Part shown: positions 6,669-17,100 of the stretch, piece by piece
How the letters are laid out: the number at the start of each line of letters is the position of its first letter
How positions within the stretch are numbered: position 1 is the first letter of the stretch
NCBI GenBank assembly: GCA_045598105.1
Contig: JAZLLK010000088.1
Location: forward strand, 1-64,000
Direction: 5' to 3'
Length of the DNA stretch: 64,000 nucleotides
DNA from: UBA1205 sp045598105
GTDB lineage: Bacteria; Bacteroidota; Bacteroidia; Bacteroidales; WCHB1-69
The notes under the pieces: generated by a model
What the model was told of the DNA's origin: nothing
Database searches by the model: none
What the model saw: only the letters and a program-made list of their open reading frames with translations
Translations under genes and position numbers: made by a program

Positions 6669-8687
6669 ATGAAAAAGCAAATGCTGATATGGTGTATGGT
6701 GTGTATAAGTGCTTGTGTACACGCACAAAAGCTTACTATAGGCTGCACTTCTACCGATACCTCCGGTGCGGTGGATCTGTCATGGCAGTGTGAAAATGCA
6801 CCTGCCGGCAGCACCTGTCATGTGTATGCCTCGCATAGCAGGGCAGCCGCTTATGCCCTCATAAGTTCGCAGCCTGCCGCTAATGCACCTGCGTGGATGG
6901 CCTGCACGCATAGTGCCGCCGACGGCTGTGCGCAGCAATGGTATTATTACGTACAGCTGGAGCTGTCCAATGGTACCATAGCCGCCACCTCCGACACCAT
7001 AGCCAATTTGCTCATGGTGCTTACTAATCCCGGCACCGGCACCGCCGTGCTCGATTGGCTTAAGCCTATAGAAAATGCCGACGGCTGCGTGTATGATATA
7101 TACCGCATGAGAGACAGTGATTCCCTATGGTATGACAGCTGCTCCCGCTATACCTACATTGATACCGTACACGAATGCGGTGAGCGTATAGGCTATAAGG
7201 TGATGCTTTCCGACAGTAAGGGCTGTGTGCATGCTTCCGCATGGCAAACCGATCTGCTTACCGATTTTATGGCACCCGCCATTCCCGTGCTGGATACCGT
7301 GTCGGTAGATGTAACCCGACATAATATACATTTGGGCTGGAACAGGACCGCCGATAAAGATGTATGGGGTTATATAGTATATATATTCCAAGACGGAATA
7401 TGGAATGTGGCCGATACCGTTCAGGGAGCCGAAAATACCTGCTATACCGATAATGTAAATAGCCCCAATGAAGCCCGTGAATATCGTATATGCTCCATTG
7501 ATACCTGCCGTAATGCCAGTCCTTTAGGTGATGTGCATGTTACCATGCTTACCTCGGCCGTGCCCGACAAATGCAAAGAAAAGGTTACCATATCATGGAC
7601 AGCCTATCAAAATATGCCCGGCGGCGTGAGTCAGTATCGCATATATGCCTCTGAAAATGGCGGAAAATATACGTTGGTGGGCACTGTTCCCGGTACACAA
7701 TCCTCCTATGTACACACAGGGGTGAACGTAAAAAGTACCTATACCTATTATGCACAAGCCGTAAATACCGATAGCGGATATACCGCCTCCGCTTTGGAAG
7801 TACAGGTGGAATTTAACAGAGTGTATTCGCAGGGTAGCATGCTTCTGCGCTATGTATCGGTAACAGATACCAACGCCCTGGAGATAGCACTATATGTCCC
7901 CGATACCATATTGTATAAGCAACTTATATTGTATAAAACCACTCACGGGAAAAGTAATTTTGCTGCCTTTAAGCAGCAAAATAAACAAGGCCCTCATTAC
8001 AAATTTACCGATACCGGCATGAATACCGCTACGCAAAATGTGTACTATTATGCCGCTATTACCGACGAATGCGATGAAGTGTTTGCCGTGTCGGATACCG
8101 TGTGCAATATTATATTAACCCCCGCGGAGTCATCGGCCGACATGGTGGAACTGCAGTGGCAACCCTATGAAGGATATGAGGACAGGCTGGAGGACTACGC
8201 CGTAGAACGGCAAACGCAAACCGAACCATCCCTGCAAACCATAAGCTCCGTGGCTGCACCTCAAACCGACTATTGTGACAATGTGTGGAACTATGCCCCT
8301 GACGGAGCCGAATTCTATTATCGCGTGGCGGCCCGTGAGGGCACCGGCAATAAGTACGGATTTGCCGATGCGAGCTATTCTAATACCGTGCGAGTAGTAA
8401 AAACGCCCATAGTGTGGATACCTAATACCTTTCGCCCTAATAGTGAAGTGGAAGAAAACCGCACCTTTCATCCCGTAATATCTTATGTGAGCCCTACAGA
8501 CTACATGTTCTGTATATATGACCGCTGGGGACAACTCCTGTTCCAAACTGCTAATAGAGATGATGCATGGGACGGCACCTCGGGCGGCAAACCCGTAGAA
8601 ATGGGCGTGTACGTGTACAGCCTGCAATACAGGGTGAATGATGATAAGGTAGAGTATGTCAAAGGTACTGTTACCTTATTGCGTTAA
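6669..8687 (+). CDS. secreted fibronectin-like protein with T9SS type B sorting domain
   Basis: A 672-residue protein. Residues 1-20 form a signal peptide ending in VHAQ. The middle is several fibronectin type III-like beta-sandwich units (for example KVTISWTAYQNMPGGVSQYR and VELQWQPYEG). The last ~90 residues are a gliding-motility-associated type B C-terminal domain: IPNTFRPNSE, then FCIYDRWGQLLF, AWDGT, GVYVYSLQYR and KGTVTLLR. Known for the family: type B tails send large adhesin-like proteins through T9SS, often with a dedicated PorP/SprF partner. No such partner is next to it here. A role as a surface or matrix adhesin is inferred. Confidence 0.85.
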   Translation: MKKQMLIWCMVCISACVHAQKLTIGCTSTDTSGAVDLSWQCENAPAGSTCHVYASHSRAAAYALISSQPAANAPAWMACTHSAADGCAQQWYYYVQLELSNGTIAATSDTIANLLMVLTNPGTGTAVLDWLKPIENADGCVYDIYRMRDSDSLWYDSCSRYTYIDTVHECGERIGYKVMLSDSKGCVHASAWQTDLLTDFMAPAIPVLDTVSVDVTRHNIHLGWNRTADKDVWGYIVYIFQDGIWNVADTVQGAENTCYTDNVNSPNEAREYRICSIDTCRNASPLGDVHVTMLTSAVPDKCKEKVTISWTAYQNMPGGVSQYRIYASENGGKYTLVGTVPGTQSSYVHTGVNVKSTYTYYAQAVNTDSGYTASALEVQVEFNRVYSQGSMLLRYVSVTDTNALEIALYVPDTILYKQLILYKTTHGKSNFAAFKQQNKQGPHYKFTDTGMNTATQNVYYYAAITDECDEVFAVSDTVCNIILTPAESSADMVELQWQPYEGYEDRLEDYAVERQTQTEPSLQTISSVAAPQTDYCDNVWNYAPDGAEFYYRVAAREGTGNKYGFADASYSNTVRVVKTPIVWIPNTFRPNSEVEENRTFHPVISYVSPTDYMFCIYDRWGQLLFQTANRDDAWDGTSGGKPVEMGVYVYSLQYRVNDDKVEYVKGTVTLLR

Positions 8688-8704
8688 CAGGATGAGTATT
8701 GTTA

Positions 8705-8745
8705 TATAAAAAAGGCGAAAATATACAATTTTCGCCTTTTTTATA
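8705..8745. terminator. bidirectional Rho-independent terminator
   Basis: A perfect 18-bp stem (arms 8705-8722 and 8728-8745, core AAGGCGAAAAT / ATTTTCGCCTT, 5-base loop) with T-runs on both strands. It lies between the convergent ends of the T9SS cargo gene (8687) and fumC (8767) and serves both. Confidence 0.9.
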
Positions 8746-8766
8746 TATAATTGATGGTAAAATGCT

Positions 8767-10140
8767 TTATATCATATTTTCCGGTTTTACCCATGCGTCA
8801 AATTCTTCTTCGGTGAGCAGTTGTAATTCCAATGCCGATTGCTTAAGCGTGAGTCCTTTGGTATAGGCGTTTTGTGCTATTTTGGCAGCATTGTAATAGC
8901 CTATGTGCGTGTTCAAAGCCGTTACCAGCATGAGTGAATTGCTCAAATGCTTTTCTATGTTCTCCTTATTGGCACTTATACCATCAACGCATTTTTCTCT
9001 AAAGTTATTGCATACATCTGCCAGCAATTCTGCCGATTGCAGGCTGTTATAGGCTATTACCGGCATGAATACATTCAGTTGCAGGTGCCCTTGCATGGCA
9101 GCGGTACTTATGGTGGTATCGTTGCCTATTACCTGAGCACATACCATGGTCATGGCTTCACATTGTGTGGGGTTTACCTTACCCGGCATTATGGATGAGC
9201 CGGGTTCGTTTTGCGGTATGTTTATCTCTCCCAGTCCGCAGCGGGGTCCTGAGGCCAACAGGCGTATGTCATTGGCTATTTTGGTGAGGCTTACGGCCAA
9301 TTGTTTCATGGCGGAAGAGCATTCCACTATGGCATCGTGGCTGGCCATGGCTTCATATTTATTGTCGGCAGCTATATATTGACCTTGGGTGAGCATGTTA
9401 ATATAGCGGGTAGCAAGCTGGTCATAGCCCTGTGGCGTATTCAGCCCTGTGCCTACTGCCGTGCCCCCTATGGGCAAATGACGCAGGTGGTATAAGCTGT
9501 TCTTTAAGGCTTTTATACCAAAGTCTATTTGGTATTCATACGCCGAAAATTCACTGCCGAGTGATAAAGGCGTGGCATCCATCAGGTGGGTGCGACCTAT
9601 TTTTATAATATGGGCAAACTCCTGATGCTTACGCTGAAAGGAATTTTTTAAAGCTTCCAGTGCCGGCAGGGTATAATGCTCTATATAGCTGCATAATGCT
9701 ATACGCATGGCAGTGGGAAACACATCATTGGTCGATTGTGATTTGTTTACATCATCATTGGCCGATATGTATTTATTGCCGTCTAAGCTGCCTCCGCGTA
9801 TTACCTCGGCCCTGTTGGCTATTACCTCGTTTACGTTCATATTGGTTTGGGTCCCCGAGCCTGTTTGCCACACCAATAACGGAAAGTGGTCATCTAATTG
9901 GTGCTGCAGTATTTCATCACATACCTGTACTATCAGATCCTTTTTATCCTGAGGCAGTACGCCCAGCTCCGCATTGGCACAGGCCGCTGCCTTCTTTACT
10001 ATGGCCAGCGAATGTATAATGTGCTGTGGCATGTGTATGTTGCCTATTCTAAAATTATTGACCGATCGTTGTGTTTGTGCCCCCCAATATACATTGTCGG
10101 CCACCTCCACATTTCCCATGGTGTCTTTTTCTATACGCAT
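8767..10140 (-). CDS. fumC: class II fumarate hydratase
   Basis: A 457-residue fumarase/aspartase superfamily enzyme that interconverts fumarate and malate in the cytoplasm (TCA cycle or its reductive branch). Signatures seen: TGSGTQTNMNVNEVIANRA, GRTHLMDATPLSLGSE, and the superfamily loop GSSIMPGKVNP with its catalytic Ser. The TQTNMN and the full length favour fumarase over aspartase or argininosuccinate lyase. It is 9 bases downstream of porZ and is the last gene before a strong terminator. Confidence 0.93.
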   Translation of the reverse strand: MRIEKDTMGNVEVADNVYWGAQTQRSVNNFRIGNIHMPQHIIHSLAIVKKAAACANAELGVLPQDKKDLIVQVCDEILQHQLDDHFPLLVWQTGSGTQTNMNVNEVIANRAEVIRGGSLDGNKYISANDDVNKSQSTNDVFPTAMRIALCSYIEHYTLPALEALKNSFQRKHQEFAHIIKIGRTHLMDATPLSLGSEFSAYEYQIDFGIKALKNSLYHLRHLPIGGTAVGTGLNTPQGYDQLATRYINMLTQGQYIAADNKYEAMASHDAIVECSSAMKQLAVSLTKIANDIRLLASGPRCGLGEINIPQNEPGSSIMPGKVNPTQCEAMTMVCAQVIGNDTTISTAAMQGHLQLNVFMPVIAYNSLQSAELLADVCNNFREKCVDGISANKENIEKHLSNSLMLVTALNTHIGYYNAAKIAQNAYTKGLTLKQSALELQLLTEEEFDAWVKPENMI

Positions 10141-10149
10141 AGTGTGTTT

Positions 10150-12486
10150 TTATTTTATAAATAATATTTTTCCTGCTTTTTTCTGTTTCATTTTATCACC
10201 GCCGCTTACCAATACATAATATACGCCTGTGGCAACTTTGGTGCCGTCAAAGCGGTGCCCGTCCCATGTGGCGGTACCACCATCCGACGTGGTGCGATAT
10301 ACCAGCCTGCCTGCCGCATCGGTTATTTTCACTTCCGATTCTTCCACCAGTCCGCTTATGGTGATGTATCCGTTGTATTCTCCTCTTACAGGGTTAGGAA
10401 ATATTTTTATGCCATCTTGTGTGTCGTTACCGTCAGTGGCCGTGTAGCGGAATGATATCAGCCCCTTGTCGGTGGCAAAATACACCTCCCCGCTGTTGCC
10501 ATCTATACATATGTCACTCACCGTGTTGGAAAGTAGCGGACTATTTTCTTTGGTGAAATGCAGCAATTCCTCTTTGGCATCAGCCGATAGCAAAAATACA
10601 CCCGCATTGTCGGTGGCTACCCATTTTCTGTTGCCGCCGTCCACGCATATATCACGCACTATTTCCGATTTTAATACCAACTCCACTAAGGTGTCATGGC
10701 CCGTAACGGTTTGTACCGCTATGGGTGAAGGTACTATACCGAACTCACTCATGAGCCGTGAAGGGGAGTGGTAAACCTTTAAGCCGGCATTGGTGCCCAG
10801 CCATATTTTACCGTCATGGTCCTCGGCTATGGAGTATATGTAGTCAAAAGGACCGTTCTCTTCCGATAGGGAGGTGTTCAATTTTACCCACTCGTCATCC
10901 GCACTGTTCAGCGGCGTGTTATGCGGGTGAAATAGTATTAAATTCCTATTCCTGTCATTGGTAAGCCATAATATACCTCTGGAGTCACAAAACAAATTGC
11001 CCGTAATGTCTTCCCCGCTATACGGAATAGTATAGGCCATCCATTGACCGTCTTTAGTAAATACCGATAGCTGGGTGGCCGATGAAAAATTGGTCATCCA
11101 CAGGTTGTCTTTTTTATCAAAGGCTAAGGCCATTACCCTTGTGGTGGAATTGTCCCCTTCCATAATGTGTAGTGAAGAGTTGCTATGGTCATATACCTTC
11201 TCTATGTCCTCTCCTTTTATTTTTACCAGCCCTTGCACCAATGAAGCCGCATATAGGGTAGCGGTATCGTAAGGAGCTATTTTTATATCTATGAGAGAAT
11301 AGTAATATTTATAGTTCAATATATGTGATATACTGCTCCATTGCATGTTCCTTAGCACCGAGGTGCGTGCCGCTGTCCAGCGGGGTGTCCAATCGGAGTG
11401 CCCTCCGTGTACCACGGCTAATTTACCGCTACGCCAGTCCATTTTCCACCCCTCATCATAGGCCGGTGATGATATGTGGTAAGGATAGTATTCTTCACCG
11501 CCTCCGCGTATAAGACCATCATTTTGCGCAGCCGCATATATGTGCCCCTTATAGTATAGGGCACTAACAGCATGATTACAATACATGCGTGTGCTTTTGC
11601 CTATACTGCCGTCTTCGTTACATGTCCACACGTGCACCGCCGTATCATTGCATAATATAAGCTTATTATATTTGCATTCCATGTTGTAGTATTCGCCTTG
11701 TGACAACTCCGTATGCAGGTGCCACCCGATATTGTCTTTATAATATATATTAGGCACCGTGGGCTTTTGGGCTATGCCTGTAGCATCGTATTTGGAACAA
11801 AATACATAGCCTTCATAGGCACATATATGAAGCAAATCCCCGCTACAGGTAAGCGTAGTATCAGGCTGCCATGATAAAAAGTTGTTTATTAGTTTGCTGC
11901 TTAATGTGTTAGTGTATAGTGTGTTGTCTGTAAGGGCATATATACTGTCCCCCTTTATGCATATATCTTTTACCTCATATTGCCTGTTGTCTGCCTGAAA
12001 AAACCATGTGTCCTTTATTACCTTTTTATCTATATCTATGCATATTATTCCCAGCCCGCAGGCTATATATGCCGTGTGAGCGTGGCATAGTATGCCATAT
12101 ATGGCTTTATTGCCCGATACCTGCTTGTTCATTATGTCAGGTATGTTATATATGCGTCCTTTTTGGTATATGTCTATATTGGCATTGTTATAGGCTATGA
12201 CAATCGCCCCGGTAGCCGTGTCGGCAGCGGTACAGCTTATACCCACATCACTTAGTCCGTTGGCTTTGTCAAGGTGCTGTATGGCATTTTCCTGCAGGTC
12301 TATATTTAGTATAGTATTCGGTGTAATATAGTATAGCCTGCTACCTATTGCCTCCACATCCAGGCCGGTATTGTAGTTAAAGTGTGTTTGCCATGCACCC
12401 ACGGCTATAGGCTGCTGTGCCCATGTGCCCACGCACAGGCTTATCAATATTATTATGCCGGTTATTCTTTTATGCATATGTTTCAT
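10150..12486 (-). CDS. porZ: PorZ-like T9SS component: two-propeller protein with type A sorting tail
   Basis: A 778-residue protein with an N-terminal signal peptide (cleavage near WAQQ, residue 24). It carries two beta-propeller regions of the two-component-regulator kind (units such as GILWLTNDRNRN and GKIWLGTNAGLKVYH) and a C-terminal type A T9SS domain (DGIKIFPNPVRGEYNG ... GVYYVLVSGGD ... GKILFIK). Length and architecture match PorZ, the surface subunit of the PorU-PorV-PorQ-PorZ attachment complex that supplies anionic lipopolysaccharide to the sortase. None of the other porU/V/Q genes lies in the window. It sits 5 bases after yhhQ and 9 before fumC. Confidence 0.82.
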   Translation of the reverse strand: MKHMHKRITGIIILISLCVGTWAQQPIAVGAWQTHFNYNTGLDVEAIGSRLYYITPNTILNIDLQENAIQHLDKANGLSDVGISCTAADTATGAIVIAYNNANIDIYQKGRIYNIPDIMNKQVSGNKAIYGILCHAHTAYIACGLGIICIDIDKKVIKDTWFFQADNRQYEVKDICIKGDSIYALTDNTLYTNTLSSKLINNFLSWQPDTTLTCSGDLLHICAYEGYVFCSKYDATGIAQKPTVPNIYYKDNIGWHLHTELSQGEYYNMECKYNKLILCNDTAVHVWTCNEDGSIGKSTRMYCNHAVSALYYKGHIYAAAQNDGLIRGGGEEYYPYHISSPAYDEGWKMDWRSGKLAVVHGGHSDWTPRWTAARTSVLRNMQWSSISHILNYKYYYSLIDIKIAPYDTATLYAASLVQGLVKIKGEDIEKVYDHSNSSLHIMEGDNSTTRVMALAFDKKDNLWMTNFSSATQLSVFTKDGQWMAYTIPYSGEDITGNLFCDSRGILWLTNDRNRNLILFHPHNTPLNSADDEWVKLNTSLSEENGPFDYIYSIAEDHDGKIWLGTNAGLKVYHSPSRLMSEFGIVPSPIAVQTVTGHDTLVELVLKSEIVRDICVDGGNRKWVATDNAGVFLLSADAKEELLHFTKENSPLLSNTVSDICIDGNSGEVYFATDKGLISFRYTATDGNDTQDGIKIFPNPVRGEYNGYITISGLVEESEVKITDAAGRLVYRTTSDGGTATWDGHRFDGTKVATGVYYVLVSGGDKMKQKKAGKILFIK

Positions 12487-12491
12487 TTTGT

Positions 12492-13211
12492 TTATAATGA
12501 GGTGTCCTCAAAGCGGGAAACTCTCCATGGTTTTATTCTTCGGGCCAAATACAAAAACGGAGTGTCACATAGGGCTACTATGGCTTTAATAAGGTAAGTG
12601 GTCCAGCATAAGGTAATCAGGTGCTTTGTGTCAAATACCCCCGCAAAGGCTATAAGGGTGAATACTACCGTATCTACCAGCTGACTTATAAGGGTGGACC
12701 CGTTGTTCCTTAACCACAATAGCCTGCTGCTGTTTCCGGTGAGCCTCCACCATATATGGTATAGCTGTATGTCCAATGATTGTGATATGGCGTATGAAAA
12801 TATACTGGCTATTGCCATACGCGGCATAAGACCAAATAAAGCCTGCAAGTGAGGCATAATAAAATCATATTTATTGGGAACAAATGCTATAATTACCTGA
12901 GTGGAAGCTACCCATATAAGCGTGGTAAACAGCCCTATGTATACCGACTTTTTGGCGGCAGCCTTTCCGTAGTTTTCACTCAATATATCCGTTACCAAAA
13001 ACGAACTGGCATACATGGCATTGCCTAAAGTGAGCTCTATTCCGAACATATCGCATTGCACTATGGCTTCTATATTGGCTATTATTACGCTGAGCGCCGT
13101 CCATATATATAACCCGGCTTTGCCAAATACGGAATAGGCTACACTTACCCCTCCACAATATATTACTATTGTGGTAAAAAATAGTAAAGTGTTCAATATG
13201 TTATCGTTCAT
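12492..13211 (-). CDS. yhhQ: queuosine precursor transporter, YhhQ/VUT family
   Basis: A 239-residue integral membrane protein with about six helices. It has the family features: an N-terminal helix pair, SSFLVTDILSENYGKAAAKK in the first third, and ISQLVDTVVFTLIAF plus TTYLIKAIVALCDTPFLYLA near the end. The family imports queuosine precursors (preQ0/preQ1) for tRNA wobble modification. It is the first gene of the yhhQ-porZ-fumC run and lies next to its own promoter element. Confidence 0.88.
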   Translation of the reverse strand: MNDNILNTLLFFTTIVIYCGGVSVAYSVFGKAGLYIWTALSVIIANIEAIVQCDMFGIELTLGNAMYASSFLVTDILSENYGKAAAKKSVYIGLFTTLIWVASTQVIIAFVPNKYDFIMPHLQALFGLMPRMAIASIFSYAISQSLDIQLYHIWWRLTGNSSRLLWLRNNGSTLISQLVDTVVFTLIAFAGVFDTKHLITLCWTTYLIKAIVALCDTPFLYLARRIKPWRVSRFEDTSL

Positions 13212-13240
13212 GCGTATACGTGTGCTGCGTGTATAAAAAG

Positions 13241-13248
13241 CAAAGATA
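13241..13248 (-). promoter_or_regulatory. -7 promoter element (TATCTTTG) for yhhQ-porZ-fumC
   Basis: TATCTTTG on the minus strand, 29 bases upstream of the yhhQ start, matches TAnnTTTG. Gene gaps of 5 and 9 bases downstream suggest a three-gene transcript ending at 8705-8745. Confidence 0.65.
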
Positions 13249-13510
13249 ACATTTTTTTTTCATACGCCAATGTGTCGCTCCTGTTTTTTAAAATACCAAT
13301 TCCTAAAAAAAATTATAACAGCTATGCTCGCTATTTTATATAATATAATATGTTATATAAAAATAATATAAATATATATATTATTATTTTTTTGCATAGT
13401 ATTTATTGTAATATATTGTTAATACTAATATTAATGTTGTTTTGTAGGGGTGAAAGAGTAAAAACAAAGTTCGTACCAATCTTTCTTGCCCGCGGTATGC
13501 ATAAAAATGC

Positions 13511-13518
13511 TACTTTTG
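13511..13518 (+). promoter_or_regulatory. -7 promoter element (TACTTTTG) for purN
   Basis: TACTTTTG followed by CA matches the Bacteroidota consensus, 63 bases upstream of the purN start. A TTG at 13485-13487 could act as the -33 element. Confidence 0.65.
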
Positions 13519-13581
13519 CACTTTAATTAAAGTAAAGGCACTATACATATAATTAAGTAACCGTATATATATCTTTCGCAC

Positions 13582-14151
13582 ATGAAAAAAGTAGTATTAT
13601 TTGCCTCCGGCAATGGCACTAACGTACAACAGATAGCCGAATATTTTATGGCAGATTCCCAAGTACAAATGTCGTATTTGTTCTGTAATAAAAAAAATGC
13701 CTACGTTTTGGAGCGTGCCCGCAACCTGGGCATGCCTTCCATGATAATTGACAGAGAGTCGTTTTATCATACACCGCAGGTGTTCCACATGTTACAGCAT
13801 ATTCAGCCGGACCTGATAGTGCTGGCCGGTTTCTTGTGGCTCATGCCACAAAATATAGTGCAGGCTTTTCCGCACAAAATTATTAATATACACCCTGCAT
13901 TGCTGCCTAAGTACGGCGGTAAGGGTATGTACGGGCACCATGTGCATGAGGCCGTGGTAGCCGCAGGCGAAAATATTACCGGTATTACCATACATTATGT
14001 AAATGAGCATTATGATGAGGGTAGTACCATATTTCAGGCTACCTGTGAAGTGCTCCCCACTGACACCGCCGATACCGTGGCTGCCAAAATACACCTGCTG
14101 GAAAAAGAACATTTTCCTAAGGTAATAGATAACTTACTTAGCGGGAAGTAG
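13582..14151 (+). CDS. purN: phosphoribosylglycinamide formyltransferase
   Basis: A 189-residue GAR transformylase that moves a formyl group from 10-formyl-tetrahydrofolate to GAR in purine synthesis. Catalytic residues of the family are all present: N102 and H104 in INIHPALLPKY, and D145 in HYDEGSTIFQ. The N-terminal ASGNGTN loop binds the phosphate of the substrate. It stands alone with its own promoter and no other pur genes nearby. Its last 14 bases overlap the end of tamB on the other strand. Confidence 0.95.
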   Translation: MKKVVLFASGNGTNVQQIAEYFMADSQVQMSYLFCNKKNAYVLERARNLGMPSMIIDRESFYHTPQVFHMLQHIQPDLIVLAGFLWLMPQNIVQAFPHKIINIHPALLPKYGGKGMYGHHVHEAVVAAGENITGITIHYVNEHYDEGSTIFQATCEVLPTDTADTVAAKIHLLEKEHFPKVIDNLLSGK

Positions 14152-17100
14152 TGTCGGCATTTGCACCCTGCTGCCTGTATGGCTGCTTCTTTTTGCGGGT
14201 GAACAGGTCCTTAAAGGTATTAAAGTCCTTAGAAAACGAAAAACCTATGCCCTGTGAATACTTGGAAGTGTATTCCAGCTTGTCCTGCTGATTGGTTACG
14301 TTAAAAGCTTTCACTTTCAATGCCCCGTCTTTGGTTATTTTATATTCGGCCGTAATATCACCCAAAAACCGGTCACTATTGTCTATATCCTTTTGGTCTA
14401 ATACACCCAGTGAGGTTTTTATGGTAAGCCTGTTGTTTAAAAAACTGCCTCCCACGTCCACACTGTATTCGTTTTCGGCATTATCTTCATTGGACCTGTA
14501 GGCTACCCTTACGTCTAAATTGTCGGATATGGATGATACAAACTTATTGATTTGATACGATACCAACTCACTTATGGAGTATCCTATACCACTGTTGATA
14601 GTGCTGCCGGCCGTGGCCGCATCATTGGATTCAAACATACCTAAAAACAACACCGCCACCATTTGTTTCACCATTTCCTCCCTGTCAGAAGTATCTATAC
14701 TGTTATATACTATGGTCTTTATGTTTTCATCGGCATCGGGCATGTCAAAACTGAAATTGAAGTCGGGCTTGAGTAAATTGCCTTTCAAACTCAATATATT
14801 GTTCACCGACACAGGCCTATAGCTGCCCTGTTCCTCATTGCCGCTTACCAAATTGTTAACAGATACCTTGGTGGATTGTATGGCCTTCACGTCCATGGTG
14901 CCCTTGGGGTCGCCCGTCCATGATATGGTGCCGCCGTTTTGCAATTTAAAACTCCGCGTGAGTATGTCCCCATAAGCTATGTTGAATACCCCGTCAGAAA
15001 GAGTATATACTCCATATATGTTAAATCCCGTTTCAGGCGATACATTCAATTCTACCGTGCCTGCACCCCTTCCTATAATGGTGCCGCCTATGGAAGGATC
15101 CAAATTTACCCTCACTATGGCCTCGGGTGTAGCCTTTATTTTCATGTTCACACCTATATTGGTGCCCGAAGCATTGAATTCCTCATCCTTCTTTTCATTG
15201 TACGGACTTACAAATGTTATCACCTTGCTCTCATCAGCCGATGTGCTCCAGTCAAATAACAGACTTATGTCTGTTTTGGGTTCGGTATTTACGTCGGCAT
15301 TTATTTGTATAATGTCGCCGGCTTGCCCTTTCATACTTATATTACCGGTTACAAAGGCTTTGCCGTAGAATAAGTTGTTGTCCTTGAGCGTGGTATTAAG
15401 CGCTAAAGCATTCGATGCCCGCATGCGGAGATTGAGCCCCCAATTCTTCAGCTTGTGGTGGGTAATCATGCCGTTTACAGCTATTTTATTATTGTACATG
15501 TCGCTCACCGTTACATTGTTAAATATGAATCCGGTATCTACAAAACTTATGGTCTTGTTATGTATGGTGTATTCCGTTTTCAGGTAGTCTATGCCCATTA
15601 CACCCGAATGTACCGTAACTTCACCTAACAGTTTGGGGTCCCTTACAGGTCCTTTAAAACTAAGTGTGCCGGTACCATAGCCTTCCAATTTGTACGCAAA
15701 CGATTTTAAATAAGGCTCCAACGTCTTTAAGTTAAAGTTGCGTATGTCGCCATCCAAATCTATATACTTGTTCAACGGGTCAAAATACCCGTTGATATTG
15801 GTAAGCCTGTCTTCCTTGGTGCTGTCCATATACAAATCGGCATTAATAAACAACTTGCTTACCTGACTTTGCCACATAGTACGGGCATCCAAAAACCCGA
15901 GCGGAGCATCGTTGAAGTAAAAATCTTTTACCTCTATGCCCGAGCCTACGGCAAACTGTTTTTTATTACTTGTATTAAGTATGCCTCCCTTACCTGTAGC
16001 ACTGCCTTGCAATGTAATATTGAACCTGTTAAGAAATATATTCAGCATGCCCAATTCTATATTGTTAAAATCAAAGAAAATGGCTTCTTCATTTTGGGCG
16101 TTAGCCTGACTATATACCTGTAACGAACGGTCGTTATGCGAGCGTATGCCAAAATTGTCCACATGTATTAAATTGGGCGAAAATACCACCCTATTGAACG
16201 TGTCTAACAGAAACGATTCTTCGTTCCATAGCACCGAGCCGTTGGTGAGGGATACAAACAAATGTTTGCTGTTCCAAAATCCGGCCATGCCTTCCATATA
16301 TACGTCTTCCAATTTGTTTATACTGTTGCCCAATGCATTGGCAGTAAATGTGATAGTGTCGGTGCTTATGACGGATTTCAACTTTATATGGTTAATGTCA
16401 TTGAGCGTGTCGTTGGCCTTGAACTGAAACCCCGAACAGGATATATTCACATCCATATTCTGTCGGTCCGATGAACTCTTCACCTCTATATCCCTTAAGC
16501 ACTGCTTTTTCAATTGTAATACAGGTATATTGGCGTCCAGTAGTATTTCATTGTCCAGCTCGCACAGGTACGCATTAAGTGACAAGCCTTCGGCAAAAGT
16601 AATTTGAGGTAAAAACAATTCTATTACCGGTAGCGAATGCTCCATGTGCGCCGATGCATATAAAGTTTGCACAGGCGTGCCTTCTTCCATCTGCGGCATA
16701 GGTATGAGCGACGGCAAATAGGTATGTAATGTGTGCTTACAGGCATTAATGATGTTCCTGTATTGAAAATCACCATACAATTTGGCTTCCAATATATCGG
16801 AACTTATCATTATATCCTGCTTATTGTCAGTGTACTGCTCGGTAGTTACTGTAATATCCGGTATATAGTATGTTACATTATTTTCAGCATAAGCTATGCG
16901 GCTGAGTGTTAAATCGCCATATAGCGAATCCAGCGTGCGGCCGGCCATGTTTACTTCCACATGTGTGCCTATACAGGCATTGGAATCCATGCGGAATAAT
17001 TTTAATTTGCTTAAATTAATATTACGTATGTCCGATGTGAAATTATATACCGGCGTTTCCTTGTCAAAGTCCACCAAGCCGTCAAATTCTATATTAAAAT

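Larger units (their letters stand above)
13212..13581. other. divergent intergenic region between yhhQ and purN
   Basis: It holds the yhhQ promoter element (13241-13248) and the purN element (13511-13518). Between them is a very AT-rich block (about 13310-13440) with runs of alternating T and A. No open frame or RNA gene is recognised. Confidence 0.6.

Noticed and set aside
6367..6726. N-terminal extension of recA by 120 codons
   Set aside because: The recA promoter lies inside this stretch and its codons have no RecA similarity; family length fits the start at 6366.
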